Of a stretch of DNA of 40,917 nucleotides, positions 40,864-40,917 are shown piece by piece. The translations under genes and the position numbers were made by a program. The stretch is from CAUZFZ01 sp963579025 (lineage in GTDB: Bacteria > Planctomycetota > Planctomycetia > Planctomycetales > Planctomycetaceae). How positions within the stretch are numbered: the stretch's first letter is position 1; the number at the start of each line of letters is the position of its first letter. The DNA lies in assembly GCA_963579025.1 (NCBI GenBank), contig CAUZFZ010000098.1, forward strand, positions 1 to 40,917, written 5' to 3'. The notes under the pieces are model-generated. The model did not search any database. It was given only the letters and a program-made list of their open reading frames with translations, and was not told the DNA's origin.

Positions 40864-40917
40864 GGTGGCTGGGGTCGAGCGCCAGCGAGCCCCCAGAATC
40901 GCAGCTACTGGGGGCTC
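40864..40917. repeat. Palindromic repeat at right edge (cut by window end)
   Basis: A 10-bp perfect stem (GAGCCCCCAG at 40887-40896 and its complement at 40908-40917, 11-nt loop) ends exactly at the window boundary. It is preceded by G-G-T-G-G-C-T-G-G-G-G, which is a second partial match to the arm. The rest of the region 40750-40863, upstream of the PVC haem gene, shows no recognised element. Probably another nested repeat whose right half lies outside. Confidence 0.45.

Overview
The window reads as a stretch of a Planctomycetota chromosome, most likely of the order Planctomycetales. The evidence is the density of families that are characteristic of this phylum: a DUF1549/DUF1553 plus DUF1501 pair, a DUF1559 pseudopilin with an H-X9-DG motif, a PVC-type haem protein of about 1200 residues, PQQ-like beta-propellers, and proteins built from STN-like modules. 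The genus cannot be fixed from the sequence. No rRNA, tRNA, CRISPR array or intact transposase was seen.

Layout from left to right. At 1-1.14 kb there is the tail of a ComEC-like metallo-beta-lactamase-fold protein, facing a decayed fragment of a large DNA methyltransferase. From 1.2 to 11 kb there is mostly ordinary metabolism: a phosphoesterase, the DUF1549/DUF1553-DUF1501 operon, a secreted protein of unknown role, an EAAT-like dicarboxylate/glutamate symporter, a secreted PQQ-like propeller and a dihydrolipoyl dehydrogenase. From 11.2 to 16.7 kb four minus-strand genes encode an eight-haem membrane-anchored cytochrome c, a membrane-anchored TPR protein, a small lipoprotein and a DUF1559 pseudopilin. 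I infer that these form a cell-surface redox locus. From 17.3 to 24.4 kb lie an SGNH hydrolase, a second anchored TPR protein, a polytopic membrane protein with repeated histidine motifs, and a 1016-residue alkaline-phosphatase-fold enzyme with a LecA/PA-IL-like domain at its N-terminus.

From 24.4 to 28.7 kb there is an overlapping nucleotidyltransferase/small-protein pair, a GT4 glycosyltransferase, a DRG/Obg-like TGS GTPase, and a Rieske [2Fe-2S] domain fused to a PSP1 domain with a cysteine-glycine tail, co-oriented with a small membrane protein. From 29 to 36.2 kb come a membrane-anchored PQQ-like propeller, a di-haem oxidoreductase, and two tandem paralogues built of repeated STN-like and W-modules. 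A ParE/Unstab_antitox toxin-antitoxin pair and the large PVC haem protein close the window.

The most unexpected signal is between the genes. Four short elements (122-136 bp) without any coding capacity share one plan: outer terminal inverted repeats around an unrelated or degenerate inner palindrome. Two copies (16705-16838 and 34332-34453) belong to one family and are both flanked by TA. One (36939-37062) is flanked by an 8-bp near-identical direct repeat. One (28747-28882) has a perfect 25-bp inner stem. They look like non-autonomous mobile elements (MITE-like). One supplies the first base of... more exactly completes the stop codon of the gene it abuts, and another sits directly against the ribosome binding site of the octahaem cytochrome. 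Together with the Rieske-PSP1 fusion and the surface redox locus these are the best leads.
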